Source: Bacteroidota bacterium
GTDB lineage: Bacteria > Bacteroidota > Bacteroidia > Bacteroidales > Prolixibacteraceae
Assembly (NCBI GenBank): GCA_023251435.1
Contig: JAHEYU010000050.1
Location: forward strand, 1-44,892
DNA length: 44,892 nucleotides
Reading direction: 5' to 3'
The first letter of the stretch is position 1. Every line of letters begins with the position of its first letter. The notes under the pieces are model-generated. The model searched no databases. It saw only the letters and a program-made list of their open reading frames with translations, and was not told where the DNA came from. This document shows positions 26,466-34,294 of this stretch, in pieces. The position numbers and the translations under genes are program-made.

Positions 26466-26823
26466 CACAATTTTAGAAAGTATTTTAATTGTAACTATTA
26501 ATTTGATATAAGTTTGATTTAGAAAACACCACTCTATGAACAGGCACCATACACATCCTGCAGCATAAAGGCAATATCTAAAAACTTCAGACAGACGTCG
26601 TTCCGCAGCAGGATATTTTCCACCTGCGATCCGATTCCGTTTACGAAAATCAGTTCTCCAAAAGCAATTCATTTCATATACGCTTTCTGTTTTGCTTGCT
26701 GTAAGCCAGTTAAGTAACCGGTTCAGAAATAGAGAGCAAACTAAAAAGGAACGAGACCGAATCAGGATTATCATTTGTTCAGAGAACCGAAATAGAGACT
26801 TCGAGACAGTCCTTTAACTTGTC

Positions 26824-27783
26824 TTAGTCCCAAATGTAGCTTCCTTTCCAGAACACTTCTTCGCCTTTTATAATTGGCAGGTCAATGCCGTTGATGAGGT
26901 TGAAATATGATTTTCCATAACTGGAAGAAAAGGCTTTAGGAATTCCATTTCCGATATTGTTGGAAGCTCCCAATCCTTCGGAAGTATTTAATACCACTCT
27001 GAGTTGATGCTGGTTTTTGCTGCTATTCAGGAGTATTGTGTTTACACCTTCGTTGGTTTTACATCGACTGTCTGTGTTTATTGCTTCGGTATTTACAATT
27101 TGTTGGCTGGCGAGATAGTTAACCTGATTAAATAGAGAAAAATTCTGACTCTGAAGACCATAATAACGTTGGATAACGGCATCGTCCAACGCTTCTATTT
27201 TGACTTCGACTTCAATTTTTCGGTTGGGGGTGATGAGGTAATGAACACTTTCTTTTAGCAAATCGACGTTCGTTTTTGAATAATCGTATCCATGAATCAG
27301 ATTGGTGACATAAAGATCAATCTGATTGCAGTTTTGCTCGAAATTGCCGCCAGTTTCTTTTCCGTCAATTACAAAACGGGTTTTGCTGGTCCCTGCCGTA
27401 GGTGTTCCGGTTCCATCGCCATTGGAGCCATGCCAGCCTCCGGTAAATTTCTGCTGAATTCCGGTATTAACCGAAGAAGAACTGCACACAAAATAAGGTC
27501 CTACCCAGTCGGTACAGGAGCTAAATTCATTGGAAGTCTTGCCCTGATTATAATCTGTACGACTGGCAAAGTAGCTTACTTTGGCGATAGCGAACAATTC
27601 ATTGACTCCGCACGGATAAAAGCTGATTTGCATGTTTTTGTCGGAACTGATGAATCCAATGGTAATATGCCCTTCGTAGTTTTTAACTGTCATTGGAGTT
27701 TCTGTTGCTTTTTCTTCAGCTTTTTGGCAGTTGGCAAAGATTGCCAGAATTAAAAATGCGGAGGTTAATAGGTTTCGTTTCAT
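26824..27783 (-). CDS. Lipoprotein of unknown function, translationally coupled to the TIM-barrel gene
   Basis: This 319-residue protein has a lipoprotein signal (lipobox IFANC, Cys near residue 19). The mature part is rich in Asn, Ser and Gly and in predicted beta strands, for example WVGPYFVCSSSSVNTG, FTGGWHGSNGDGTGTP and YGLQSQNFSLFNQVNY, ending in FWKGSYIWD. It could be a lectin-like or beta-sandwich binding or lyase fold, but I recognise no family and assign no function. Its ATG overlaps the stop of the 748-residue gene by 4 bp (ATGA), so the two are translated together and probably act on the same polymer. It is the last gene of the train. Confidence 0.75.
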   Translation of the reverse strand: MKRNLLTSAFLILAIFANCQKAEEKATETPMTVKNYEGHITIGFISSDKNMQISFYPCGVNELFAIAKVSYFASRTDYNQGKTSNEFSSCTDWVGPYFVCSSSSVNTGIQQKFTGGWHGSNGDGTGTPTAGTSKTRFVIDGKETGGNFEQNCNQIDLYVTNLIHGYDYSKTNVDLLKESVHYLITPNRKIEVEVKIEALDDAVIQRYYGLQSQNFSLFNQVNYLASQQIVNTEAINTDSRCKTNEGVNTILLNSSKNQHQLRVVLNTSEGLGASNNIGNGIPKAFSSSYGKSYFNLINGIDLPIIKGEEVFWKGSYIWD

Positions 27784-30026
27784 TTTTTGAATAGTTCAGC
27801 TTTAGCTATTATTTCTGCGACCTTTTTCTCCGGAAGGTCAAAAACCAACAGTCGGCGGTGGTCAACCGGAACAATCGAATAATTTTTAGCCCCTTGCATA
27901 ATCGCTGTTTTTTCTCCAGCCTTTTCCGAAAAATGTATTTTTTCGTCAACAACTGGTAGCCGGAGAAATCCTTCACCGCGAACATGCCAGTAAACGACCC
28001 ATGTTTTTCTTGCTTTCCGGAATAAAAAAGCTCGTACATCCGCAGAATGATTTGCTACATTATTCAGCTGTCGGTATGGAATCAGCTCAAAATTACCAGC
28101 TTCATCTTTTAGCAAAATATGTTCCTGATCCGGACTTTTTAACTCTTCTTTTTGTTTGGCCGAGAGGAAGTTTTGGATTCGGGCTTCTTCCCAGTTTCGA
28201 ATTACCTCAAGATTGTCGGCTGTACGTGGATGTGCCTTTAGTTGGTCGAGTTTGCCCATCAAGGCAATCGGACAATTCCATGCGGCACCTCGACTGCAAA
28301 TGTATTCGTACATGTCGGGCTGCATTCCGGTGGTCTTTTCACTCGGAGCAAGGTAATCGTTCCAGCCAAAGTTTATCGAAGTAAAATCCTGCGCAATATA
28401 CCGGGCTTCGGCCATTGGATATTTTTGCGTGGCCTGACGAATGAATTCAGGTTTAAACAAATCGAACGCATTGGCGCGGCTCAGAATATGCCAGCCGAAA
28501 TGTGATTTTAAGGCACCTTCCGAAAAAAGTGGAGCTGGTTTTAAGCAGTTGTACACCTTGAGTTGCGATATTGAAACTGTATTCCAGAATGGCTGATGCA
28601 CATCTTCCGCTCCATCAAAATACACAAATTGGAAACCAGCTTCGGCATAAATTTTACCAATACGTTCGGCTACTTCCTGCTGAATGCTGGTGTTTTGGTC
28701 AAAACGGGCAAACAATGGCCAGTCGTCGATATCTAGCAATCCGAATTTAAAACCTTTTTCTACAGCTTTGATTTTACTGCCAAGTTCGCCTCTTCTGCAC
28801 CCGGTAAACTGATAGGGCGGGGTAGTTGTGTAATCCAGATAGGTAACCAATTCGTTGCCTAATTTTAGAAAACGGCGGCCATTTTCTTTGGTACATCCTT
28901 CGGGATTTTCTTCGACAGTCAGTATGGTCGTGTTATTGTCGATGGAATCGCTTAGCGTAAACCTTCGGATCAGGTTTAAACGGGCATCTGGAACCGGACT
29001 TAGATAGGGATCATCTTTAGCTGCTTTGTTGTAATGGATATGAAATCCTGGAATCATTCCAGCGTCTTTGATTTTCCGGGTAATGGTTTGCAAATCGGTC
29101 ATTCCGTTTGGATATTCTTTTCGCCAGGGGAAATGACCCATCGATTTGGCAAAGTCGGGATAGTAGATCACCATTGTTTTAAATCCACCTTGTTTGGCAT
29201 AAGTGATATGCTCGTCGATGTTTTCGGTGGTTACATTCCGAAGTTCGTAATACGAATAGTTGTAAGCTTTATTGCGGCGGCTTTCAACTCCTAATGGCAG
29301 ATGGTAGTCTCTTTCCAGACGGTCGATGCGATCGAGTAATTTGTTTTTGCTGGTAGTGATAAGAGCTGCCCCAACGCCCATCAGTTTGACTTTACTCTCC
29401 ATTCCGGCATAGAGCAGGTAATGGTTTCTATTCTGAAAAGCGTCGATTTTAGCATAAGGGTCGGTAGCCAATACATTTACAGCTACCTGATTATCCCAAA
29501 CCACATTGAGCCATTCGCCAAAATATGTGCGTTTTTTAATTGGCAGTTGTAGTAGTGTAAATTCATCAACCTCGGTGCGTCGTTTCACTCCAAAAGCTTC
29601 GATTTGATAGTCGAGAGCTTTCAGATTAAAGCCAATGTAATCGTCGGTGATATTTAGTGCAATGGTTGCGGTGTATGCAATTTGCTCGAATCCAACTTTC
29701 AGTTCGTTGCCTTCGAGACGGAGACTATCGGCAGCAAACGTTCGGGATTTAGCGGGATAAGTCAGGAATAGTTCATTGTCGTAAGGACGGTATTCGGTTA
29801 AGGCAAATACCGGAGCATCAACGCCTTTTTCGAGGCATTCCTGTCCGGTTGGCTTATGCTTTAAGCTAATCGCTTTTCCGTTTGAACCAAGCACCAGGCG
29901 CATTTCTGCATTTTCGATGACGATTCCTGTTGGTTTTGCTTTTTTGCCTGAAGCGTTTACGTTCCACACTGTCAGGATAATAAAAGTACATACGAGTAGG
30001 AGTTTCATGAATCGTTTGTTTAGCAA
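27780..30026 (-). CDS. Secreted 748-aa TIM-barrel protein, putative glycoside hydrolase of an unassigned family
   Basis: A signal peptide covers about residues 1-26 (a second ATG is at residue 7). Residues 30-250 look like an N-terminal beta-sandwich of the mutarotase-like type that precedes barrels in GH31/36/97/101/129-like enzymes (MRLVLGSNGKAISLKHK). Residues 255-620 look like a barrel: GGFKTMVIYYPDF, GMIPGFHIHYN, GLLDIDDWPLF and, most tellingly, FQFVYFDGAEDVHQ with Asp471 and Glu474 at a beta-strand end, a typical position for a retaining nucleophile. A beta insertion at about 350-420 and a C-terminal beta domain (about 640-748) complete it. The domain reading is my inference from pattern; no exact family is recognised. 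The following lipoprotein gene overlaps it by 4 bp. Confidence 0.7.
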   Translation of the reverse strand: MLNKRFMKLLLVCTFIILTVWNVNASGKKAKPTGIVIENAEMRLVLGSNGKAISLKHKPTGQECLEKGVDAPVFALTEYRPYDNELFLTYPAKSRTFAADSLRLEGNELKVGFEQIAYTATIALNITDDYIGFNLKALDYQIEAFGVKRRTEVDEFTLLQLPIKKRTYFGEWLNVVWDNQVAVNVLATDPYAKIDAFQNRNHYLLYAGMESKVKLMGVGAALITTSKNKLLDRIDRLERDYHLPLGVESRRNKAYNYSYYELRNVTTENIDEHITYAKQGGFKTMVIYYPDFAKSMGHFPWRKEYPNGMTDLQTITRKIKDAGMIPGFHIHYNKAAKDDPYLSPVPDARLNLIRRFTLSDSIDNNTTILTVEENPEGCTKENGRRFLKLGNELVTYLDYTTTPPYQFTGCRRGELGSKIKAVEKGFKFGLLDIDDWPLFARFDQNTSIQQEVAERIGKIYAEAGFQFVYFDGAEDVHQPFWNTVSISQLKVYNCLKPAPLFSEGALKSHFGWHILSRANAFDLFKPEFIRQATQKYPMAEARYIAQDFTSINFGWNDYLAPSEKTTGMQPDMYEYICSRGAAWNCPIALMGKLDQLKAHPRTADNLEVIRNWEEARIQNFLSAKQKEELKSPDQEHILLKDEAGNFELIPYRQLNNVANHSADVRAFLFRKARKTWVVYWHVRGEGFLRLPVVDEKIHFSEKAGEKTAIMQGAKNYSIVPVDHRRLLVFDLPEKKVAEIIAKAELFKK

Positions 30027-30120
30027 TGAGAACTATTGAATGTCGCATTATATTTTTGACTATTTATCTGGCTAGCGTAACGCCTTAAGCTTATTTTACC
30101 ACAGATTAGAAAAAATAGGA

Positions 30121-31197
30121 TTATCCTTTCAGATACCCTTGTTTTACTAATCCATTATAAAGTCGCATCGATTCTTCCGGACCAGCCATTACAGGGCTTC
30201 CGGGTTTGTTGATTAGTCCGCCGTATTGGTAAATAAGTATTTTTTCGACATAAGGTGAAACGGCTTCCAGTTGTTGAATAACACGTTCAGGAGAAGCAGG
30301 AAGCAGAGCGCTTTTGTATACTTTTCCTTCGAACCGGAAAACTTCAACATCGGCCCATAGTTTGGCTTTTGCTGCTTTTTGGTGTAATTTGTAGAGTTGC
30401 TCAAAGAAAGCCGCACTCTCTTCAACTTTTGTTTTCTGAACTCCTATTTCGTCCTGATAAGCAATAAAATCAATATTGAGTTGCTCCAGTTGTCGAACGT
30501 ACTGATCATCGGCTTTTACATTTCGGGTGCCATAAGGCGCAATCAGTGTTTTCCCTTTGGGTGTCAACCGGTAAGCCTCGGCTGCCGATGAATTTACATA
30601 GTCGATGAAAAAATCGTCGTAATGACCTTTGATTCCAGTTTCGTTAGGGAAATACCAGCCATAAAAACTTTTGTGATGCGCATATTTTCCGGCGACTTCA
30701 TTCATCGCTTTTATCCGTAGCTTGTTCACTTCCGGATCTTTCATTAGAAAAATGGATTTGGTCCATTCGCCAAAAAAGTCGTTGCTAATAAAAAAGCGGA
30801 TACCGTATTTATCGGCAGCAGTAAGCACTACCTCCAGCGGGTCGTCGCAACCTAATTGATGTTTGGGTAAAAGTGCCGATGGATAAAAGCTTTTTCCGTA
30901 AATGGCAATATCGAGTAACACTAAATAGCGCAAGCCAGCATCGGCCATTTCTTTGACTTTGGCATCCCATTGTTCGGCGGTAAATTTTTCGAGTGCCGGA
31001 TTCCAGGGCATTCCTTCAACTGCTGAATGATGCTGGAATTCGAACCATGAACCTTCGATGGGTTTGATATTTTTATTGGAGCGGGCAGCTGCCAGGAGTT
31101 GGTTCTGAAAAGCCATAGCTACTACTGACAGACCAGCAATCTGTATAAAGTTTCGTCTGAGCATGGAGTTTCTATTTTGTTGTTGCCATTTGTTCAT
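30121..31197 (-). CDS. Exported DUF4434-like TIM-barrel protein (putative glycoside hydrolase)
   Basis: This 358-residue protein has a Tat-like leader (LRRNFIQIAGLS at 13-24; an ATG at residue 12 is an alternative start). The barrel pattern follows DUF4434: GSWFEFQHHSAV, WDAKVKEMADAGLRYLVLLD, KYGIRFFISNDFFGEW near 135, YGWYFPNETGIKGHYDDF near 180, and IDFIAYQDEIGV near 240. Candidate acidic catalytic residues are the Glu of GWYFPNE and of AYQDE. It differs enough from the DUF4434 protein at 9767-10864 (ending, insertion pattern) to suggest another specificity. It lies between the NagB-like gene and the 748-residue barrel gene. Confidence 0.72.
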   Translation of the reverse strand: MNKWQQQNRNSMLRRNFIQIAGLSVVAMAFQNQLLAAARSNKNIKPIEGSWFEFQHHSAVEGMPWNPALEKFTAEQWDAKVKEMADAGLRYLVLLDIAIYGKSFYPSALLPKHQLGCDDPLEVVLTAADKYGIRFFISNDFFGEWTKSIFLMKDPEVNKLRIKAMNEVAGKYAHHKSFYGWYFPNETGIKGHYDDFFIDYVNSSAAEAYRLTPKGKTLIAPYGTRNVKADDQYVRQLEQLNIDFIAYQDEIGVQKTKVEESAAFFEQLYKLHQKAAKAKLWADVEVFRFEGKVYKSALLPASPERVIQQLEAVSPYVEKILIYQYGGLINKPGSPVMAGPEESMRLYNGLVKQGYLKG

Positions 31198-31255
31198 GAG
31201 GGTTTTAGGATGTTGATTAGTTGCTATCCAATTTGTCTGGCTTCGGGTTCGGTAG

Positions 31256-32050
31256 TCAATGTTTTTTGATGGTCGAAGAAGAAAAATCGATCACCTTCGA
31301 TGCACTTTCTTTATCCAAAAATAAAATAGCGTTAGGATGTTTCCGTAGTATCGTTGAAGGGTATCGGGCACCGATAGGTTCAGTGAGTGTGTGCAGTACA
31401 GCCTGAGATTTATTGATACCGGGAACGATACAGAATACATGCAATGGACGGAAAAGTGTTGGGATAGTGAGTGTCAAAGCATGAGTCGGAACTTGATCAA
31501 TTGACTCGAAACAACCATCGTTCACTTGTTGCTGGCGGCATTGTTGATCAAGATCAACAACTTTAACTATTTTAGGGTCATTAAAATCGGCCACATGCGG
31601 ATCGTTAAAAGCAAGATGAGTGTTTTCGCCAATTCCCATACATACCATATCCGGAATGAATGTATTCAACAAATCAGCATATCTTTTGCACTCCTGATTT
31701 ATATCTGTTGCATTTCCATTCAGGTAATATATTGATTTAAAAGGCACTTTGCCGAAGATACTTCGGTACAGAAAATTACCAAATCCTTGAGGTGCATCTG
31801 CCGGTAAACCAACATATTCGTCCATGTGAAAGGCAATAATCCGATTCCATTCGATATTGGGTTGGAGTGTTAAAGCCTGAAGAAACTCATTTTGAGATGG
31901 AGCTGCCGCAAAAATTATGCTGATAGTATCGCGGATTTCGAGCAAATTACGGATGCATTTGGCAGTATGTCGAGCTGCGTCGTTTCCCATGGCTGTCCGG
32001 GTTTCGTAAACATAAGTCGAAAGCTGTTCGGTTTTAAATTTATCGATCAT
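31256..32050 (-). CDS. Glucosamine-6-phosphate deaminase/isomerase family protein (divergent NagB-like)
   Basis: This 264-residue cytoplasmic protein has the NagB/6-phosphogluconolactonase fold. It keeps HMDEY with Asp77 (equivalent to E. coli NagB Asp72) and His145. The catalytic block reads GENTHLAFNDP where E. coli NagB has GNDGHIAFNEP, so Asp141 is Asn143 here and Glu148 is Asp150. The N-terminal phosphate loop is AAAPSQNEF instead of a GGTP loop. Related sequences exist as a NagB-like subgroup usually annotated as glucosamine-6-phosphate deaminase. Next to nagA the expected role is GlcN-6-P (or another hexosamine-6-P) to ketose-6-P plus ammonia, but a different amino sugar phosphate is possible. 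It is encoded 18 bp after a DUF4855 gene. Confidence 0.8.
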   Translation of the reverse strand: MIDKFKTEQLSTYVYETRTAMGNDAARHTAKCIRNLLEIRDTISIIFAAAPSQNEFLQALTLQPNIEWNRIIAFHMDEYVGLPADAPQGFGNFLYRSIFGKVPFKSIYYLNGNATDINQECKRYADLLNTFIPDMVCMGIGENTHLAFNDPHVADFNDPKIVKVVDLDQQCRQQQVNDGCFESIDQVPTHALTLTIPTLFRPLHVFCIVPGINKSQAVLHTLTEPIGARYPSTILRKHPNAILFLDKESASKVIDFSSSTIKKH

Positions 32051-32068
32051 GACAGTAGTTTGTATTTG

Positions 32069-33085
32069 TTATTGAAAAAATGGATTAATTCGGCCACTTA
32101 GTGCGTTCTGTACGGTACCGTCCCAGTAAAAAATGATTGGGTAAATTCCTTTAAATTCAGCAAAATTATCCACATAGTTATTGTAACGAGTCAGTTGATC
32201 GGTGTAATTATTTGGCGGAACAATGTGCCAGTCTAATTCCATTTCGGCACCGATTATTGTTTTTGATAGCTTGGGCGTTACTTCAAGTCCATCACGGTAA
32301 CTAACGGATTGTTTGCTTACACAATATTTAACTCCGGTAAGGTTGGTGGCAATACTTCCATCGAAATAATAATGAGGTTGGATAACGACATAATCGAAGA
32401 TTGTGCTGCGGTTTGCAACGTAACCAATACGTTTGATTATTTCTGCCGGATCTGATCCATATCCATAGTATGGAATCCACAGAAATTTAGTATTCAGATT
32501 ATTATGAATTTTTGTTGAAAGTTCCGACATCAATTTGATACAGCTGTTTGAGGTAAGATTGCCATAATCAACCGTGCCATATACAGCTTCCATGTTAAGA
32601 TAGACTCCACCAATATTGCTGTTCCAGGTTGTTGAGCCTATCTGATCACGAACGTAGGAAAGGTAATTGTAGATGGGATCAAGGTTTGAACTGGCGATAT
32701 TATAATTTAATGATGATATACCAGGAGTGCCAATCCATATTTTGGCTGTGTTTTTTCGGGAAACAAGTTGGTTAATCACTTTAATCATAAAAGTTCCAAG
32801 CTGCGATTTGTATCCCGCTTCATTCGATCCATAGGTTGAAGCATCCTTGGGAATGATTACAAAATCGGTTAAGGGTGAATTGGCCAAAGCCTGCCAGTCG
32901 GCATCGGTGAACGAATCGGCTTGTCCGGCAAAAATACAAATCCCTTTTATGATCGGGCTTGTGACTGTAGGATTGTCTTTCGGATCCGGTTTGATAATAA
33001 TCATTGGACCCGGCCCTTCAGTTGCATTACTGCAACCTGCCAATACAAAAATGTTAATTAAAATTAGAGCGAAATATCTTTTCAT
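32069..33085 (-). CDS. DUF4855-family lipoprotein (putative glycan-active TIM barrel), copy 2
   Basis: This 338-residue protein has lipobox VLAGC (Cys near residue 18), then a Pro-rich linker. The DUF4855 pattern includes IGGVYLNMEAVYG near residue 163, KFLWIPYYGYGSDPAEIIKR near 200, FDYVVIQPHYYFDG near 230 and IIGAEMELDWHI near 272, where Glu residues (NMEAVYG, AEMELDW) are the best active-site candidates. It ends with a short barrel-like segment (YPIIFYWDGT). The same motifs occur in the protein at 40406-41488. Its gene sits between nagA (5 bp) and the NagB-like gene (18 bp), tying the family to amino-sugar breakdown here. No enzymatic activity is known to me for DUF4855. Confidence 0.75.
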   Translation of the reverse strand: MKRYFALILINIFVLAGCSNATEGPGPMIIIKPDPKDNPTVTSPIIKGICIFAGQADSFTDADWQALANSPLTDFVIIPKDASTYGSNEAGYKSQLGTFMIKVINQLVSRKNTAKIWIGTPGISSLNYNIASSNLDPIYNYLSYVRDQIGSTTWNSNIGGVYLNMEAVYGTVDYGNLTSNSCIKLMSELSTKIHNNLNTKFLWIPYYGYGSDPAEIIKRIGYVANRSTIFDYVVIQPHYYFDGSIATNLTGVKYCVSKQSVSYRDGLEVTPKLSKTIIGAEMELDWHIVPPNNYTDQLTRYNNYVDNFAEFKGIYPIIFYWDGTVQNALSGRINPFFQ

Positions 33086-33090
33086 GAATA

Positions 33091-34275
33091 TTAGATTTTT
33101 TTGCTAATTATTTTACCATTGATAATCGTGGCTTTAATTGTAATTTGTTCGTCAAAAATCACCACATCGGCATCTTTTCCAACAGTCAGCGTTCCTTTGC
33201 GATGATCAACTTTGCAGATTCTTGCCGGAGTCGAGGTGATCATCTGAACTGCATGGAGAAGTGGTACTCCGGCGAGCTGTACCATGATTCGGACCAAACG
33301 GTCGGTGGTAGCCACACTGCCTGCAAAAGCAGTACGGTCGGGTAGTTTTGCTACCCCATCTTCAACAATGACTTTCAGTCCATCTTTTAAACTACCCAAC
33401 ATACTTTCGCCTGAATCCATTCCGGCGGCACGCATTGAATCGGTAACCAACGCAATACGCGAAGGACCCAATTGTTTGTAAATGAGTTGCAGCAGACTTG
33501 GAGGAAGGTGAATTCCATCGGCAATGATTTCGACTGTCAGTTGGTCGAACAGGAATGCACTTTCGATGACCCCGGCATAACGGAACGCGTTCCGGCGCAT
33601 AACTCCCGACATTCCTGAGTAAAGATGTGTCAGGTGAGTGAATCCGTTTTCAAGCGCTTCAGCAACCTCATCGGAAGTTGCATCGGTGTGTGCGATGGAT
33701 GGAAGAATACCTTTCTGTGAAATGAAACGTGCAAATTCCATCGCTCCGTCAAGTTCCGGTGCAGCACTCCAACGAATGATGTCGTCAGAGTGACGGAGAA
33801 TTGCCTCGTATTCTTCTTTCTGTGGAAGTCGAATGTAGCGCGGATCCTGAGCTCCTTTTTGACTCATGGCAAAATACGGGCCTTCGAGGTGCAATCCCAG
33901 AAACTCTGCCCCTTCAACATTTTCAAGTTTAGCATTCCGGTAAACCGAAAAGGTTTCCAGCAGGTCTTCGGGTTCGGCTGTCAATGTCGTCGGAACCATT
34001 GCTGTAGTGCCGTGTTGCGCATGTATTTTAGCTGCTTCAATAAATGCTTCAACCGTTCCATCCATAAAGTCATGACCACCGCCACCATGAGTGTGAATGT
34101 CGATAAATCCGGGCGAAACATAGTTGTTCAGTGCATCGATTCGTCGAGCTCCCTGAAAATCGATCTCTCCCTGACCAAGATCAACGATTCGACGACCTTC
34201 AATCAAAAGTGTTCCGTTTTCGATGATTCGGTAAGGAGTAATTAGTCGGGCGTTAACTATTTTTATTCGTTCCAT
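33091..34275 (-). CDS. nagA: N-acetylglucosamine-6-phosphate deacetylase
   Basis: This 394-residue cytoplasmic amidohydrolase removes acetate from GlcNAc-6-P to give GlcN-6-P. Metal and catalytic motifs are visible: GFIDIHTHGGGG (HxH at 61-63), GLHLEGPYFAMSQKGAQDP with the metal-binding Glu, IAHTDATSDE and HLTHLYSGMSG with His ligands, and LVTDSMRAAGM with the catalytic Asp. The C-terminal beta domain returns with GTLTVGKDADVVIFD. Length and motif order match NagA. It is encoded 19 bp after the permease gene and 5 bp before the DUF4855 gene, so it is certainly part of the train. A GlcNAc kinase to feed it is not in the window. Confidence 0.95.
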   Translation of the reverse strand: MERIKIVNARLITPYRIIENGTLLIEGRRIVDLGQGEIDFQGARRIDALNNYVSPGFIDIHTHGGGGHDFMDGTVEAFIEAAKIHAQHGTTAMVPTTLTAEPEDLLETFSVYRNAKLENVEGAEFLGLHLEGPYFAMSQKGAQDPRYIRLPQKEEYEAILRHSDDIIRWSAAPELDGAMEFARFISQKGILPSIAHTDATSDEVAEALENGFTHLTHLYSGMSGVMRRNAFRYAGVIESAFLFDQLTVEIIADGIHLPPSLLQLIYKQLGPSRIALVTDSMRAAGMDSGESMLGSLKDGLKVIVEDGVAKLPDRTAFAGSVATTDRLVRIMVQLAGVPLLHAVQMITSTPARICKVDHRKGTLTVGKDADVVIFDEQITIKATIINGKIISKKI

Positions 34276-34294
34276 AAAGTTTTAATTTTTGATA

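Larger units (their letters stand above)
26361..26823. other. 463-bp intergenic region between the ROK gene and the upstream gene train
   Basis: The half next to the ROK gene is very AT-rich and carries its candidate promoter and palindrome. The half from about 26520 to 26820 has a higher GC content than that AT-rich half and no convincing gene. One minus frame allows 131 residues but with no plausible domain, and another has an open stretch of about 45 residues containing FVNGIGSQVENILLRND. It could be a gene remnant, a small RNA or untranslated sequence. I see no tRNA, hairpin terminator or repeat array. Confidence 0.4.

Noticed and set aside
26379-26774. 131-residue minus-strand open frame between the ROK gene and the lipoprotein gene
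   Set aside because: Composition is implausible (Cys/Trp/Ile-rich with no domain), it covers the candidate ROK promoter, and no start context supports it.
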